A DNA stretch of 64,000 nt from the NCBI RefSeq assembly GCF_047663525.1, contig NC_092594.1, positions 39,994,001-40,058,000 of the forward strand. The letters run 5' to 3'. The stretch's first letter is position 1. Every line of letters begins with the position of its first letter. The DNA comes from Anas platyrhynchos (lineage: Eukaryota > Chordata > Aves > Anseriformes > Anatidae). The position numbers and the translations under genes were made by a program. Below, one piece after another: positions 18,717 to 31,648 of the stretch. A model generated the notes under the pieces. That model ran no database searches. It saw nothing but the letters and a program-made list of their open reading frames with translations, and had not been told where the DNA came from.

Positions 18717-19644
18717 CGTCTTTTTTTTTTTTTTGATGTGTAATTTCCTACGCTCCTAGATTTTTCTTCATATGTAAATGAAAGGTTCGTGCTAATTCCC
18801 GTTGAAAATATTTCATTTACTTTCTTGGTTGTATTGTCCTTTCTATGTTCAAAGCTGAGTCAAAAATACGGTAAATTTTGCTTCTAGAAACACCGCAGTT
18901 CTTTTGTCTGCACTCCGCATGCTGTAAACTAGGGATAGGTGACAAATTAATAAAAAAATAAATAAAAGAACACAGCTGCTGCTCCTGCTCTCTTTCTTGT
19001 TTTTTGCCCCCTCCTCTTTCCCAGGTGATTGGGTTTGGGTGCTGGGCGGGGCCAAATGTTATACGAGCCCTAGGCATTCTATCAGAGAGCTCCTCCTGCG
19101 TGGGCTGCTCTTTGGGGTCGGTGCTTTGTTTATTCTTCTGTTAGCTACATGCAGGGTTCTTTTCGTGGGTCAGAGTCTTGTACGATATTTTAGAGGAAAC
19201 CAATCTAGTAGTACGTGCATTCATTGCAAGAAGCTCTTTGGAGGTGATTAATTGTTATAGCACTTTTATGGATAGGATGTCAATGTTACTTTGTGTGTTT
19301 GCTTTGTTGTTCTATGTCCCTCATGATTTTTGCAGGGTTATAGGGCAGATGCCACCAGGTCTACCCCTTTTGTTGTTTTTGTTTTGTTTGATTTATTTTT
19401 CTTATTTTCTTTTTCGGAAGGGGGTTTGGGATTTGAGCGTCCTATTTTTTTGGGTTTGGGATTTGAGCATCTTAATTTTGTGGGTGTGGGATTTGAGCGT
19501 CTTAAGTGTTTGGGTTAGGGCTTTTAGGCATAGGTCTTCAGGGGTTTAGTGTGGTGGATAGTTTCGGTTAGGTCTGTAGGGGTTTCGAGGATTTCTAGGG
19601 TTAGGGCTTGCGGCTTCTTTGTGTAAGGGCGGTAAGGGCTAGGG

Positions 19645-19988
19645 TTCCAGGGAGTGCTGTTAAATGGAGTTCTCGACAACTCGGCCTCTGATTGGCCGTG
19701 CCGGCTGTGCAGGGAATGCTGGTAGGTGTAGTTTTCCGTCACAAGGCTTCCGGTAGGCCGCGTTGATTGCCCAGAGCATGCCGGGAAATGTAGTTCTGGG
19801 ACTCCGGACGTCCGGGAGGCCATGTTGAGCGCCCAGAGCATACCGGGAAATGTAGTTCTGGGACTCCGAACTTCCGGGAGGCCATGTTGAGCGCCCAGAG
19901 CATACCGGGAAATGTAGTTCTGGGACTCCGGACTTCCGGGAGGCCATGTTGGGTGCCCAGAGCATACCGGGAAATGCAGTTCTCGGGG
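19645..19988 (-). promoter_or_regulatory. 62-bp minisatellite S2, unit 2
   Basis: Six copies; followed by one more TTAGGG than in unit 1. Confidence 0.78.
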
Positions 19989-20058
19989 ACGAGGGCTGGG
20001 GCTAGGGTTAGAGTTTAGGGTGAGGGTTGGGGTTAGGGTTAGGGGTTAGGGTTAGGGC

Positions 20059-20440
20059 TAGTGAATGCTGGTTCTCTGTGTTTGCAGATGACGGTGAGCG
20101 TGTTTAAACTAATTCCAGTTGAAGAAGTTTCAGTTACTTGCTTGGTGACGTTATCCGTTCAACATTAAAAGCTGCAGCAAAAGCAAAAGGGGAGTTTTGC
20201 TTCTAGAAACACCACAGGTCTCTTGTCTGCTCTCGGAATGTTTTTGAGATAAACCAGATCTTAAAAAAAAAGGAAAAAAAAAAACCACAGCTGCTTCTTT
20301 TGCTCTCTTCCTACTTCCTTGTGCTTTGCCCCTCCCCTTTCCCGGGTGATTGGGTTTGGGTGCTGGGCGGGGCTGAATGCTATATGAGCCCCAGGCATGC
20401 TAGCAGAGAGCTCCTTCTGCTTGGGCTGCTCTTTGGGGTA
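20059..20440 (+). promoter_or_regulatory. Promoter/exon-1 cassette E, unit 2
   Basis: CCAAT at 20349, donor GT at 20438. Confidence 0.72.
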
Positions 20441-21992
20441 AGTGCTTTGGTTTTCCTTCAGTCAGTTGCAGGGTTCTCTAGGCAGACTGGAGCCTATGGA
20501 TTTCTGGATTTTAAGTGCTTGGAATTCACTCAGTAGCGGGATGTTTAGTAGGGGCTGCTGGCTCACTGTTTTTTTGGGATGGTGGGATACTCTTCTGTTT
20601 TTGAGCTATATTTTAATCTCTAGATGTATAAACCCACTTGTGTAACTCTCCAGAGGACTAAAACCAGCTTGATTGAATGCTACATATGGCTTGGCAGCGT
20701 AGATGCAGCATTACCAAGAGACTGAGCAGAGTTGTATCAGAGTCACCTCTTTCATCTGCAAAGGGTAAGTTTGATTACCCCTGCCGAGGCTTGTGTGTGT
20801 GCATGTCTTTTTGGCATTTGTGGAGCTCGGTTGTTTTTCTTTGTGTGTGTGCATGTTCTTTTTTTTTTTTTTTTGAGGGTCAAACAGTGTGTTTGCTGAG
20901 TGTGGTTAGAATGAGGAGGTGGGGAGCTGCTCAGGACTGGAAGGTTTGGTTTCTAGGAGTATGCGGCATCCTTCCTGTGCGACGTGACTAATTGTTGGGC
21001 TGGAACGTTCCAGCTTTCGTGTGTCTTAAGCAATGTAGCTTGTGTAGTGTGTGTTGTGTGGCCTGGGCAGAGTTTGCTGTGGTGCAGTGGGCGAAGAATC
21101 TGAGTTAGAGCTGGTGAGCAGCTGAAGTACCAGAGCTGGGAAGAGAGAGGTCTTGGAGCAGGTACGCTGTGGCTGTGAGGTGCCTCAGAGTGTGCTTTTC
21201 TGTCTTTTGTTTTGTTTTGTTTTGTTGTTTTTTTGCAGGTGCTTTGTGCGGTCGTGGACAGGAAAGGGAAATCCTCGTGTCGCGGAGCAGTGAGGGAGGG
21301 TGAGTGTTGTCAGCCTGGTCATCCCTTACCTGAAGCGAAGGGAAGACACTCAGGTGTTTCCCTCAGAGGGTCCGAGGTGAGTCTGTCTGGGATAGAGGAG
21401 CAGCGTGGCAGGTGGGCGCTTGCAAGCACAGTGGTTCTTTTGTCCTTTTGTGTTCCCCGGTGGTGTGGATGATGCTGGCCGCTCCTTTCAAGCTTGGACC
21501 TAATTTGCAGGTCCAGAGGCAAGTGGAGTGCTGTTTTGAAAGGATAAAAGTAAAGCTGGGGTCGCTTATGTTGTTGAGGGATGGGTGCTACTGCTGGCAG
21601 CTGAATGTTTATCTTCTGCCTGTGTTTTTCTTTTGTTCAGGCTGAAATGCAGTGTGCAGTGCAGGATGTGTCAACCAGCTGCCTCTGCAGTGACTCTGGT
21701 GCGTGATGAGCAGAGGTAGCTGTTAATTTTGGGGGTGTGGTTGTCACTGAAGTTATTTTCCTACATCCAATAGCGTAAAATTCCAGTTTGCCTTTTAGAG
21801 GCGCTATAAGTGGGTAAAGAGAAGAGATGGAAGCATGTGCCACGTGGGGCAGGCAAGCGGCTGAGGTACAGGAGGGGATGAGAGTATGTGATTTTTTCCT
21901 GGGGGTGGAATGGAATTGATTGTTTTGGTGTATAGTCTGTTTTGCTCCTAGATCTTTCATTCATTGTAAATAAAAGTTTGAGCCAGTTCCAG
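20411..21992 (+). ncRNA. Candidate spliced non-coding RNA gene I, unit 2
   Basis: Copy displaced by 11232 bases; poly(A) signal at 21969. Confidence 0.5.
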
Positions 21993-23775
21993 TTAGGAAT
22001 GTTCTAGTTACGACCCAGCAAGTATTGTCCTTTTAATGTTAAAAAAAAGTGCGGCAAAAGCATGGGTGCAGATCTGTTTCAGGTCTTGTGCATCATATTC
22101 GGTTGGAGATCGCGTCTGTTTCCATCCTCACTCTTGCAGAAGTCATCTGGGCCGCATCAGGAGCTCTTGCTTGGGAATTGATTTCCTAAGTGTCTTCTTA
22201 GGGGGTTTTCAGTCCCCATCCTTCTGGTCTCTTGTCTTGAAGGCAGGCTTTTTAGGCCTCCGTCATCCCAGTTCTGGCAGTTGCTTCCAGTTGCATGTTG
22301 TGACATTTGAGTCTCTCCTGGGGTCTGGTGCAGAGCACCTGTTCTGACGTGCTGTTGCTGTAGGGCTTTCTTTTTGGGGGTCACTTTTTCTTGTGCCTTG
22401 TGTTGTGTGTTTTGTTTGTAGTGTTTGTGGCGTGCCTGTGTGTGTGTACGTGTTTGGTCTGGAGCTGTCCTGCCTGGCAGTTAGTGATGACAGGTAACGT
22501 GGCAGTGCATGGGTGTACTAATACATTGTCTGGACTGTTTTGGTAAAGATATCCAGTCTGCCTCTGGGCACGTACTGAAGGGCAGCTGGCACAGTCATCT
22601 CTGTGGTGTTTGGCAGACTGGAGGGGGGAGAGTTGAGCTGCTTGCGAGCAACTGCTCGCATAGCACTTGAACGGTGTGCTTGAGGAGGTCTGTCGAATCT
22701 TGAAAGCTTACAGATATGGGGTTTTGAATTTTTTATTTTTATTTCTTTCCTGTCCCCAGTAGAGCGTAAACCTTTGGAGGAACCTGTCACAGGAAAGAGC
22801 TCCTTCTGGAACTGTTCAGCACTCGGGAGGCAACTGGGTGACTGGCTTGATCTACTTCTGAGGTGCTGAGGCAAGGAGGCTGCTGTTTTGAAACGATAGT
22901 ATTGTAAATGGGGTCCCTTTTGTGTTGTTGAGGGATGGGTGCTAATGCTGGCAGCTGAATGATTGATTCTCTTGTGCCTGTTTTCATTTGTTAAAGCTGA
23001 AACACAGTGTACGACACGGGACTTGACGACCAGAGCTGCTTTTGGCAAGGTGAGTGATGAACAGATATAGAAGGTAATTTAGGGGTGCAGTTGTCACTGC
23101 AGTTACTGAACTACACAAAGTACAGTAAAAATCCTGTTTATATTTCAGGGGTGTTGTAGCTGGCCTAAGAGAGCAGATGGAAGCATCTGCCTCGAGGGGA
23201 GGGGAGGGCAGGGCACGGAGGTAAGGCAGCAGATGAGAGTAACTGTCCCAGCTGTGCTGTGGCTTTGGATGCTGCTTCAGCCTATGCTTTTCTTTTTGTT
23301 TCACATTTGTCTCACACAGGCTGAGTGGGGCCAAGCTGCACTCTGAAGAGCAGCACGAGAAGGGCGGGCTGGTTGTGAGCTGGATCGGAGCAGAACTGCC
23401 AAGTAGCACGAGGTGAGTGCGAAGGGTATCCATCTTGCTTTACAGGTGCCATGGCAGGCTCTCTAGAGAAGTGGTTGAGGATTGGAGAAGAGGTTGCAGA
23501 TGATCAAGGAGCGACACGTGCAGGGATGGCTTGAAAAGGGTATGGCTGCTTTCTCTTCTGTTTATCAGGTGTCCCAGGCAATGTGGGCTGTGGTGTTAGT
23601 CTTTAGAATCGGAACAAAGCAGGTGCTGAAATGCTGCGTCTGTTTGTTTTTTTGTGTTGGGGTTGCACCTTGGTGAGTGTAGGGATGGGTTTTAAGTGGG
23701 TGCAGCGGAGGGCCTGGCCCCAGTGTCCTGTAGTGTGTTTTGACCCATCAGCATAGCCTTTTGGTTCTCAGGTAG

Positions 23776-24943
23776 TGTCGCGTTAAAGGGGTGTAGCTGA
23801 TTAACCGTTACGGGCCCGGTTGGATTCAGAGTACTGAACCAGTCGGACATTCACCAAAACTGGGGGTCCGTTCGGACATTCACCAAAAACGTAATAACCG
23901 CCTGGGGGTCCGCTCAGACATTCACCAAAAACGTATTAACCACCTGGGGGTCCGTTCAGACATTCACCAACAATGCATTAACCTTCTGGGGGTCTGGTTA
24001 GATTCAGAACACTGAACTATCACGGATAACCACCCTCACCCTAGTTGCATTAATGAGAGCTATCACAATGCAATCAAGTATGGTTTATTACAGCAACAGG
24101 TAATCAGGTTCTTTTGGATTGCCGGTGATAGTGACTATCTGCAAAAGCAAGCTAGTATGCATGAAATACACAGGTGTTATAGGTGTTACAGGTGTTACAG
24201 GTGCGCAGCCTAGAAATAAACGCGTTAAAAGGATCAAAGACTCTATAGAGATTTATAAGCAAATATTCAGATCTCACCCAAAGGCGTCCCAATGGGGGGG
24301 CAAGAGAGGCTCAGCCCGTCGACTGATCCCAGGAGTCAGGAGGTCCTAAGGATGTTGTATGTCCTCGGGATGGTATCTCCCCTGACGATGGGCCAATTTA
24401 TATTATTTTCTATCTTTTAGGTGGAGCTTGAGTGGCTCTAGTCAAGCATATCTTAGTTATGATTGGTGTAAAGTTTTCCCGTCTCCGTTTAAAGTAATAG
24501 GCTCCGAGAAATTCAGAGCGCATGCTCAGTGAGGGGTGGTCGCACCTTGGAGGCGGGTAGCTTTTGGGATGGAGGTGTGTTTTGGTATTATAATGATATT
24601 ATAATGAGCAAAAAGTACACTAGGGTACAGCATTTGTCAAAACATGACAGGTCTTTGGCTTAGGGTGGCAAAAAGTGCAGCTTTGTGCACAAGAACAATC
24701 GAGGCCCCACCTGATTACAGAGCCTAGCCGTGGTGTCTCCACTCCACTCTACGCTCCGTGGTGTTCCTTAGAGCTAGCACACCAAGTTTCCCCAGCGCGA
24801 TAGCATCTAAGGTTGGGAGCCTAGGGAATGCTCAGATAATGCAGTTATGCCCTACCCTGAAAGCCTCTTCAATGCTGTACCTTTTCCTTAAAAGTATGAA
24901 TGTTAGTTTTATTTTCCTAGTTACTTCAGGCATTTACACCACA
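23776..24943 (-). mobile_element. Solo LTR, 1.2 kb, unit 3 (short form)
   Basis: 1168 bp; the 29-bp-shorter allele shared with unit 4. Confidence 0.82.
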
Positions 24944-25024
24944 GGTAGCTTACTGAAGTAAGTGATTTTGCCTGCAAGTGGAATGGATTTTTTTTTTTTT
25001 TTTTTTGGTGTGCAATCAGTTCTG

Positions 25025-25291
25025 TGTTGCCTTCAGGGGGCAGTGGCGACCTGGTTCAGGAACGGCACGGCGACCAACCCCAGGCCGCTCGGTCCATCGG
25101 CTCACAGACACCAATGTGGTGGATGGCAAATGGCATTTATTGTCGAGTCACATGGGCTTATATACCCGAGGCCCATAGCGTCACTTCCGCTTGCTTACAT
25201 CACAGACCACACACTGCTGTCCGTCAAGGGAGGGGCTCCACCTTTCCGTACATTGCGACATCTTCCGGCCACCAGACCCTAACTACCCACA
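25025..25291 (-). mobile_element. Solo LTR, alpharetrovirus-like, unit 3
   Basis: 267 bp; no difference from unit 1 noticed. Confidence 0.88.
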
Positions 25292-26492
25292 GTTCTGCTC
25301 CTAGATTTTTCTTTTTATGTAAATAAAAGATCGAGCTAATTCCAGATGGAAAAAAAAATCAGTTACTTTCTTGGTCAGTTTGTCCTTTTAATATTCAAAG
25401 CTGCAGCAAAAGCATGGGGATTTTTGTTTCTAGAAACACCCTAGCTCTCCTGTCTGCACTCTGCATGCTGTTGAGCTAAGCCATATAAATGAATAAAGAA
25501 ACCACAGCTACTGCTCCTTTCTGATTTTTTTTTTTTTTTTTTTTTTTTGTGCTTTCCCCCTTGCACTTTCCCAGGTGATTGGCTTCAGGTTCCAGGTGGG
25601 ACCTAGTGGTAACTGAGTTGCAGGTATTCCATGACAGAGCTCATTCTGCCTGGGCTGCTTTTTGGGGTAAGCGCTTTGTTTTTCCTTCAGTCAGTTGCAG
25701 GGTTCTTTAGGTGGGTCAGAGTCTATGGACTGATGCGTTTTCCAGTAGAAACCGGTACGCATATCTTTTTGAGTTGGTAACTGGTAGGATCTGTCACTGT
25801 AAAGCAATCTAGTAGTAGGTGCCTGTATTGCACGCAGCTCTTCCTCAGGTGAGTAGTTGTTATGGCAGTTTTACGGATGGTATGGTGATGTTACTTTGTG
25901 TGTTTGCTTTGTGGTTCTGGGTCCCTTCTGATTTTTGCCGAATTACGGGGCTTTCTGTGAGTCTTTGCCTGTATGTCAAATATTATCAAAGTTACAACCT
26001 TGCTGTTAAAGTGATGGAGCAGGGTTTAGTTGAAATGTATCATGGAAGCTCCCTGTGTGAGCATGTGTCTGAAAATGGCAGCAGTGGGCACGTAAGGGGT
26101 AGTCTGTTTCAAGTTTAGGGACAGTTTGTTATATTTCTGGAGCTTTTGCCTGTGTGTTTTCTGTCTGTCGAGTCTTTAGACCATAAAGCCTTCTAGGCTT
26201 TATGTCCTTGAATTTACGTATTAGAAGTACGTTTATGAGGGGTTGCCAGGTACGTTGTTTTTGGGAAACCGTGGGGTATGGTTCCTTGAGTGCATAAGTG
26301 CAGTAGTGCCAAGAGAGTGAGCAGGGCCACCTTCTTCATCTCTGCAGAATAAGTCTGTTCGGGCACACTTCTCAGGTAAATGTAGTGAGCAGATGAGGTA
26401 AAGGAGCTGGGAACAGAGAGGTATTGCACCGTAGCATGTTGCATCAGTAGTAGTCAGCGTTGCGGAGGAGGTGGGTGTCAGGGCTGGCGTGC

Positions 26493-26914
26493 TAGTGAAT
26501 GCTGGTTCTCTGTTTTTGCAAGTGATGATGAACCTGTTTGACGTAATTCCATTTGAAAAAGTTCCAGTTACTGGCCTGGTCGTGTCGTCCTTTCAATGTT
26601 AAAAGCTGCAGCAAAAGCATGGGGATTGTTGCTTCTAGAAACACCACAGGTCACCTGTCTGCTCTCTGCATGTTTTTCAAGTAAAGCAGATCTTAAAAAA
26701 AACAAAAACAAAAAAAAAAAAACAAAACAAACAAACAAAGAAAGAAAATAATAAAAAACTGCTGCTGCTGCTCCTGCTTTCTTTCTACTTCCTTGTGCTT
26801 TGCCCCTCCCCTTTTCCAGGTGATTGGGTTTGGGTGCTGGGCGGGGCTGAATGCTATATGAGCCCCAGGCATGCTATCAGAGAGCTCCTTCTGCCTGGGC
26901 TGCTCCTTGGGGTA
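26493..26914 (+). promoter_or_regulatory. Promoter/exon-1 cassette B, unit 3
   Basis: CCAAT at 26823, donor GT at 26912. Confidence 0.7.
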
Positions 26915-28304
26915 AGTGCTTTGTTTTTCCTTTAGTCAGTTGCAGGGTTCTCTAGGCAGGCTGGAGTTTATAGATTTCTAGAATTTTTAAGTGCTTGGAA
27001 TTCACTTAGGAGAGGGATGTTTAATAGAGGTTTCTGGCTCACTGTTTTTTGGGATGGTGGGATACTCTTCTGTTTTTGAGCTGTATTTTAATCTCTAAAT
27101 GTATAAACCAGCAGTAGGTAAACATTAGGAGGAACCGGTCAAAGGTAACAGCGCTTTCTGGAACCGTCAAGTTCTTGTTCGGCAACGTAGTGACTGGTTT
27201 GATCTACTTCACAGATGGAGAGGCAAGTGGACTGCTCTCTTTGAAATAATAAAATTGAAAACATAAAGTTTGTCAAAGATGGCAGTGCATGTTTGCAGTC
27301 TGTTTATTGCTTTTGCCAGTGGTAGATAACATTTATAAGGAATCGGTGAAAGGAAAGAGCGCCTTCTGGAACTGTGAAGCTCTGTGTTGGCAACTCGGTG
27401 ACTGGCTGGACCTACTGTCCATCTCCAGAGGGAAGCGGACTGCTATTTTGAAATTAAAAAATACTAATAAAAATAAAAAAAATATGGTGCTGCTCTATGA
27501 CGCCCGGAGGACTGCCACTCTGCATGGCAGTTAAAAAGAATGTGGTTTGGAGATGGAGAGCCACAGAGATGAAGCAGCTGGGAAGAGAGACACAAGTATT
27601 GCAGTAGGTAGGCTGTGGTTATGAGGTGCCTCAGGATGTGCTTTTTTTCTTGTTTCCGCCCTTCCCTCGTGCAGCCTTGGAGAGATGAAGTCCCCATGGT
27701 GTGGAGTGGTGCAAAAAGGTAAGAGGGTTGTCGGCCCGGTCAGTTTCCTTCACCAATGCTAAGGCAAGTCTTTGAAGAGAAACAGCCTGGTTGCTTGTGC
27801 TGCCCCCTGTTGAACTAAGCCAGACCAAAAACAGGGCTGCTGTTCCTCCTGCTCTCTTTGCCTCTTCTCATCTTGCAGAGGAATGGTCCAGCAATTCGGG
27901 TTAATAGGGGACAAGAGAACAAAGGGGTTTCAGAATAACTGCTAACTGTTATGACTATTGCATGGGGCACTATGCAAGTCTCTGACATCCAGCCAAGATG
28001 GACAAAGGAGAAGGACAAGGGAAAAGCCTGGGAGGAAGACTATGAGCCTTCAGTACGAGAGACCCGCAGAGGGACCACCAGAGACTGATAACACATGCGC
28101 CAGTGGGCGGGTTGGGATTCCAGGAACTAGTTATAATAACCCTGCCTTTTCTAGAAGTAGTAATGAATATGTATTAGCCCAGGAGCATAAAAACCAGCCG
28201 CCTGCTGTGACTTGTGTGCGTCTCGGTGGAGCAGAGACTCCCGGCGCACCCAGTGCTGTTTGCTTACCTCTATTCATTTAATAAATTGTAAACTTTGATT
28301 GTAA
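26885..28304 (+). ncRNA. Candidate transcription unit from cassette B, unit 3
   Basis: Copy displaced by 22434 bases from unit 1; no differences noticed. Confidence 0.42.
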
Positions 28305-28336
28305 TCCTATTTGGGACTTAGTCATTTATTACAACA
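27947..28336 (+). mobile_element. LTR-like element, ~390 bp, unit 3
   Basis: Same length as unit 1; ends intact. Confidence 0.62.
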
Positions 28337-28696
28337 GACAACCTTGTAAAATGCAGACAACCAGAATCCTTACAACAATTAAGTGGAAATCACGGTGTAA
28401 GAAACATTACCACCTCAAAGAGTAAAAGCCTCAAAAGAAATGTGACTTGTAACAGGCCAGCAGCTGTGTGTTTTCGGTGAAGCACCAGGTAGAGTATAAA
28501 CCTGGATTGCACAGTTAATGGGGAAACGGGAGGGTCCTGGTCCTTGGGAGGGAAAAAAAAAAGTATATAAACTGTGTATGGAATCGGTAGGTGCCCTCCT
28601 GCTTGCGGGACACCCGCCATTGTAATCTCAAATACAAATGCTACTGTACTGAGATCCTCTCCTGAGCCTATGTTATTTCCCAAAGATTGATTCGCG

Positions 28697-29114
28697 GTTT
28701 TAAGGCTTCAGGGATAGGGCCCTAGGGTTGGGTTTCAGGGTAAGCGTTCTCAGGGTTTATGTTTAGGATTTTAAGGTTTTTAGTTTTAGGGTTGGAGTTT
28801 TAACGGTTAGGATTTTAGGGATTTGAGGGTTAGGGTTTTAAGGGTTTCAGGGTTAGCGTGTCAGGGTTTTGGAGTTTTTTGGGTTGTAGTGTTGATAGTT
28901 TTTTTAGGGTTAGGTTCTTAGGGTTTTATTTTTGGTCAGTTATTTACGGTTAGGGTTTTAAGATCTTCTTATTATTTTTTTTTTTCAGGTTAGGTTCTCC
29001 TGGGTTAGGGTTTTGAGCATCTTAATATTTTGGGTTGGGTTTGGGATTTGAGCGTCTTAATTTTGTGGGCTTGGGCGCTGTGAGCGTCTTAAGTGTTTGG
29101 GTTAGGGCTTTTAG
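28697..29114 (+). repeat. Degenerate telomere-like tract T1, unit 3
   Basis: No differences from unit 1 noticed. Confidence 0.85.
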
Positions 29115-29219
29115 GCATAGGTCTTCAGGGGTTTAGTTTGGGTCAGGTCTGTAGGGGTTTCGAGGATTTTTAGGGTTAGGGCTTGCGGCTTTTTTGTGTA
29201 AGGGCGGTAAGGGCTAGGG

Positions 29220-29444
29220 TTCCAGGGAGTGCTGTTAAATGCAGTTCTCGACAACTCGGCCTCTGATTGGCCGTGCCGGCTGTGCAGGGAATGCTGGTAG
29301 GTGTAGTTTTCCGTCACAAGGCTTCCGGTAGGCCGCGTTGATTGCCCAGAGCATGCCGGGAAATGTAGTTCTGGGACTCCGAACTTCCGGGAGGCCATGT
29401 TGAGCGCCCAGAGCATACCGGGAAATGCAGTTCTCGGGGACTAG
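29220..29444 (-). promoter_or_regulatory. 62-bp minisatellite S1, unit 3
   Basis: Four copies, S1-type throughout. Confidence 0.75.
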
Positions 29445-29763
29445 GGCTGGAGCTAGGGTTAGAGTTTAGGGTGAGGGTTGGGGTTAGGGTTAGGGGTTAG
29501 GGCTAGTGAATGCTGGTTCTCTGTGTTTGCAGATGACGGTGAGCGTGTTTAAACTAATTCCAGTTGAAGAAGTTTCAGTTACTTGCTTGGTGACGTTATC
29601 AGTTCAACGTTAAAAGCTGCAGCAAAAGCAAAAGGGGATTTTTGCTTCTAGAAACACCCCAGTTCTCCTGTCTGCACTCTGCATGCTGTTGAGCTAAGCC
29701 TTATAAATAAGTAAATAAACCAGAGCTGCTGCTGCTCCTCTTTTTGCTTTTTTGTGCTTTCCC

Positions 29764-29924
29764 CGCATGCGACCTCTGCCGCCCCCTGCTGGTGGAAAAC
29801 GTGTACTGCAGGCGGCCGGGGGCGCGCATGCGCGGTGACGCCCGCGGGCGCCCTCTGCCGCCCCCTGCTGGTGGAAAACAAGTACTGCAGGCGGCCGGGG
29901 GCCGCGCATGCGCGTTGCTTATTA
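29764..29924 (-). promoter_or_regulatory. Tandem CTCF + NRF1 motif doublet, unit 3
   Basis: CTCF cores at 29778 and 29857; NRF1 palindromes at 29824 and 29904. Confidence 0.82.
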
Positions 29925-30852
29925 CGTCTTTTTTTTTTTTTTGATGTGTAATTTCCTACGCTCCTAGATTTTTCTTCATATGTAAATGAAAGGTTCGTGC
30001 TAATTCCCGTTGAAAATATTTCATTTACTTTCTTGGTTGTATTGTCCTTTCTATGTTCAAAGCTGAGTCAAAAATACGGTAAATTTTGCTTCTAGAAACA
30101 CCGCAGTTCTTTTGTCTGCACTCCGCATGCTGTAAACTAGGGATAGGTGACAAATAAATAAAAAAATAAATAAAAGAACACAGCTGCTGCTCCTGCTCTC
30201 TTTCTTGTTTTTTGCCCCCTCCTCTTTCCCAGGTGATTGGGTTTGGGTGCTGGGCGGGGCCAAATGTTATACGAGCCCTAGGCATTCTATCAGAGAGCTC
30301 CTCCTGCGTGGGCTGCTCTTTGGGGTCGGTGCTTTGTTTATTCTTCTGTTAGCTACATGCAGGGTTCTTTTCGTGGGTCAGAGTCTTGTACGATATTTTA
30401 GAGGAAACCAATCTAGTAGTACGTGCATTCATTGCAAGAAGCTCTTTGGAGGTGATTAATTGTTATAGCACTTTTATGGATAGGATGTCAATGTTACTTT
30501 GTGTGTTTGCTTTGTTGTTCTATGTCCCTCATGATTTTTGCAGGGTTATAGGGCAGATGCCACCAGGTCTACCCCTTTTGTTGTTTTTGTTTTGTTTGAT
30601 TTATTTTTCTTATTTTCTTTTTCGGAAGGGGGTTTGGGATTTGAGCGTCCTATTTTTTTGGGTTTGGGATTTGAGCATCTTAATTTTGTGGGTGTGGGAT
30701 TTGAGCGTCTTAAGTGTTTGGGTTAGGGCTTTTAGGCATAGGTCTTCAGGGGTTTAGTGTGGTGGATAGTTTCGGTTAGGTCTGTAGGGGTTTCGAGGAT
30801 TTCTAGGGTTAGGGCTTGCGGCTTCTTTGTGTAAGGGCGGTAAGGGCTAGGG

Positions 30853-31196
30853 TTCCAGGGAGTGCTGTTAAATGGAGTTCTCGACAACTCGGCCTCTGAT
30901 TGGCCGTGCCGGCTGTGCAGGGAATGCTGGTAGGTGTAGTTTTCCGTCACAAGGCTTCCGGTAGGCCGCGTTGATTGCCCAGAGCATGCCGGGAAATGTA
31001 GTTCTGGGACTCCGGACGTCCGGGAGGCCATGTTGAGCGCCCAGAGCATACCGGGAAATGTAGTTCTGGGACTCCGAACTTCCGGGAGGCCATGTTGAGC
31101 GCCCAGAGCATACCGGGAAATGTAGTTCTGGGACTCCGGACTTCCGGGAGGCCATGTTGGGTGCCCAGAGCATACCGGGAAATGCAGTTCTCGGGG
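30853..31196 (-). promoter_or_regulatory. 62-bp minisatellite S2, unit 3
   Basis: Six copies, S2-type base AAATGGAG in the first. Confidence 0.78.
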
Positions 31197-31266
31197 ACGA
31201 GGGCTGGGGCTAGGGTTAGAGTTTAGGGTGAGGGTTGGGGTTAGGGTTAGGGGTTAGGGTTAGGGC

Positions 31267-31648
31267 TAGTGAATGCTGGTTCTCTGTGTTTGCAGATGAC
31301 GGTGAGCGTGTTTAAACTAATTCCAGTTGAAGAAGTTTCAGTTACTTGCTTGGTGACGTTATCCGTTCAACATTAAAAGCTGCAGCAAAAGCAAAAGGGG
31401 AGTTTTGCTTCTAGAAACACCACAGGTCTCTTGTCTGCTCTCGGAATGTTTTTGAGATAAACCAGATCTTAAAAAAAAAGGAAAAAAAAAAACCACAGCT
31501 GCTTCTTTTGCTCTCTTCCTACTTCCTTGTGCTTTGCCCCTCCCCTTTCCCGGGTGATTGGGTTTGGGTGCTGGGCGGGGCTGAATGCTATATGAGCCCC
31601 AGGCATGCTAGCAGAGAGCTCCTTCTGCTTGGGCTGCTCTTTGGGGTA
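31267..31648 (+). promoter_or_regulatory. Promoter/exon-1 cassette E, unit 3
   Basis: CCAAT at 31557, donor GT at 31646. Confidence 0.72.

Larger units (their letters stand above)
11231..22462 (+). repeat. Macrosatellite unit 2 (11232 bp)
   Basis: Full copy. It lacks five bases in cassette A (about 14220, before TCTAGAAACACC) and carries GATCGCG near 22110, where units 1 and 4 have GATCACG. Confidence 0.97.
22422..25343 (+). ncRNA. Candidate transcription unit II, copy across units 2/3
   Basis: Starts with the block after acceptor AG at 22420-22421 and ends near AATAAA at 25322. The included long LTR is the 29-bp-shorter form. Confidence 0.5.
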
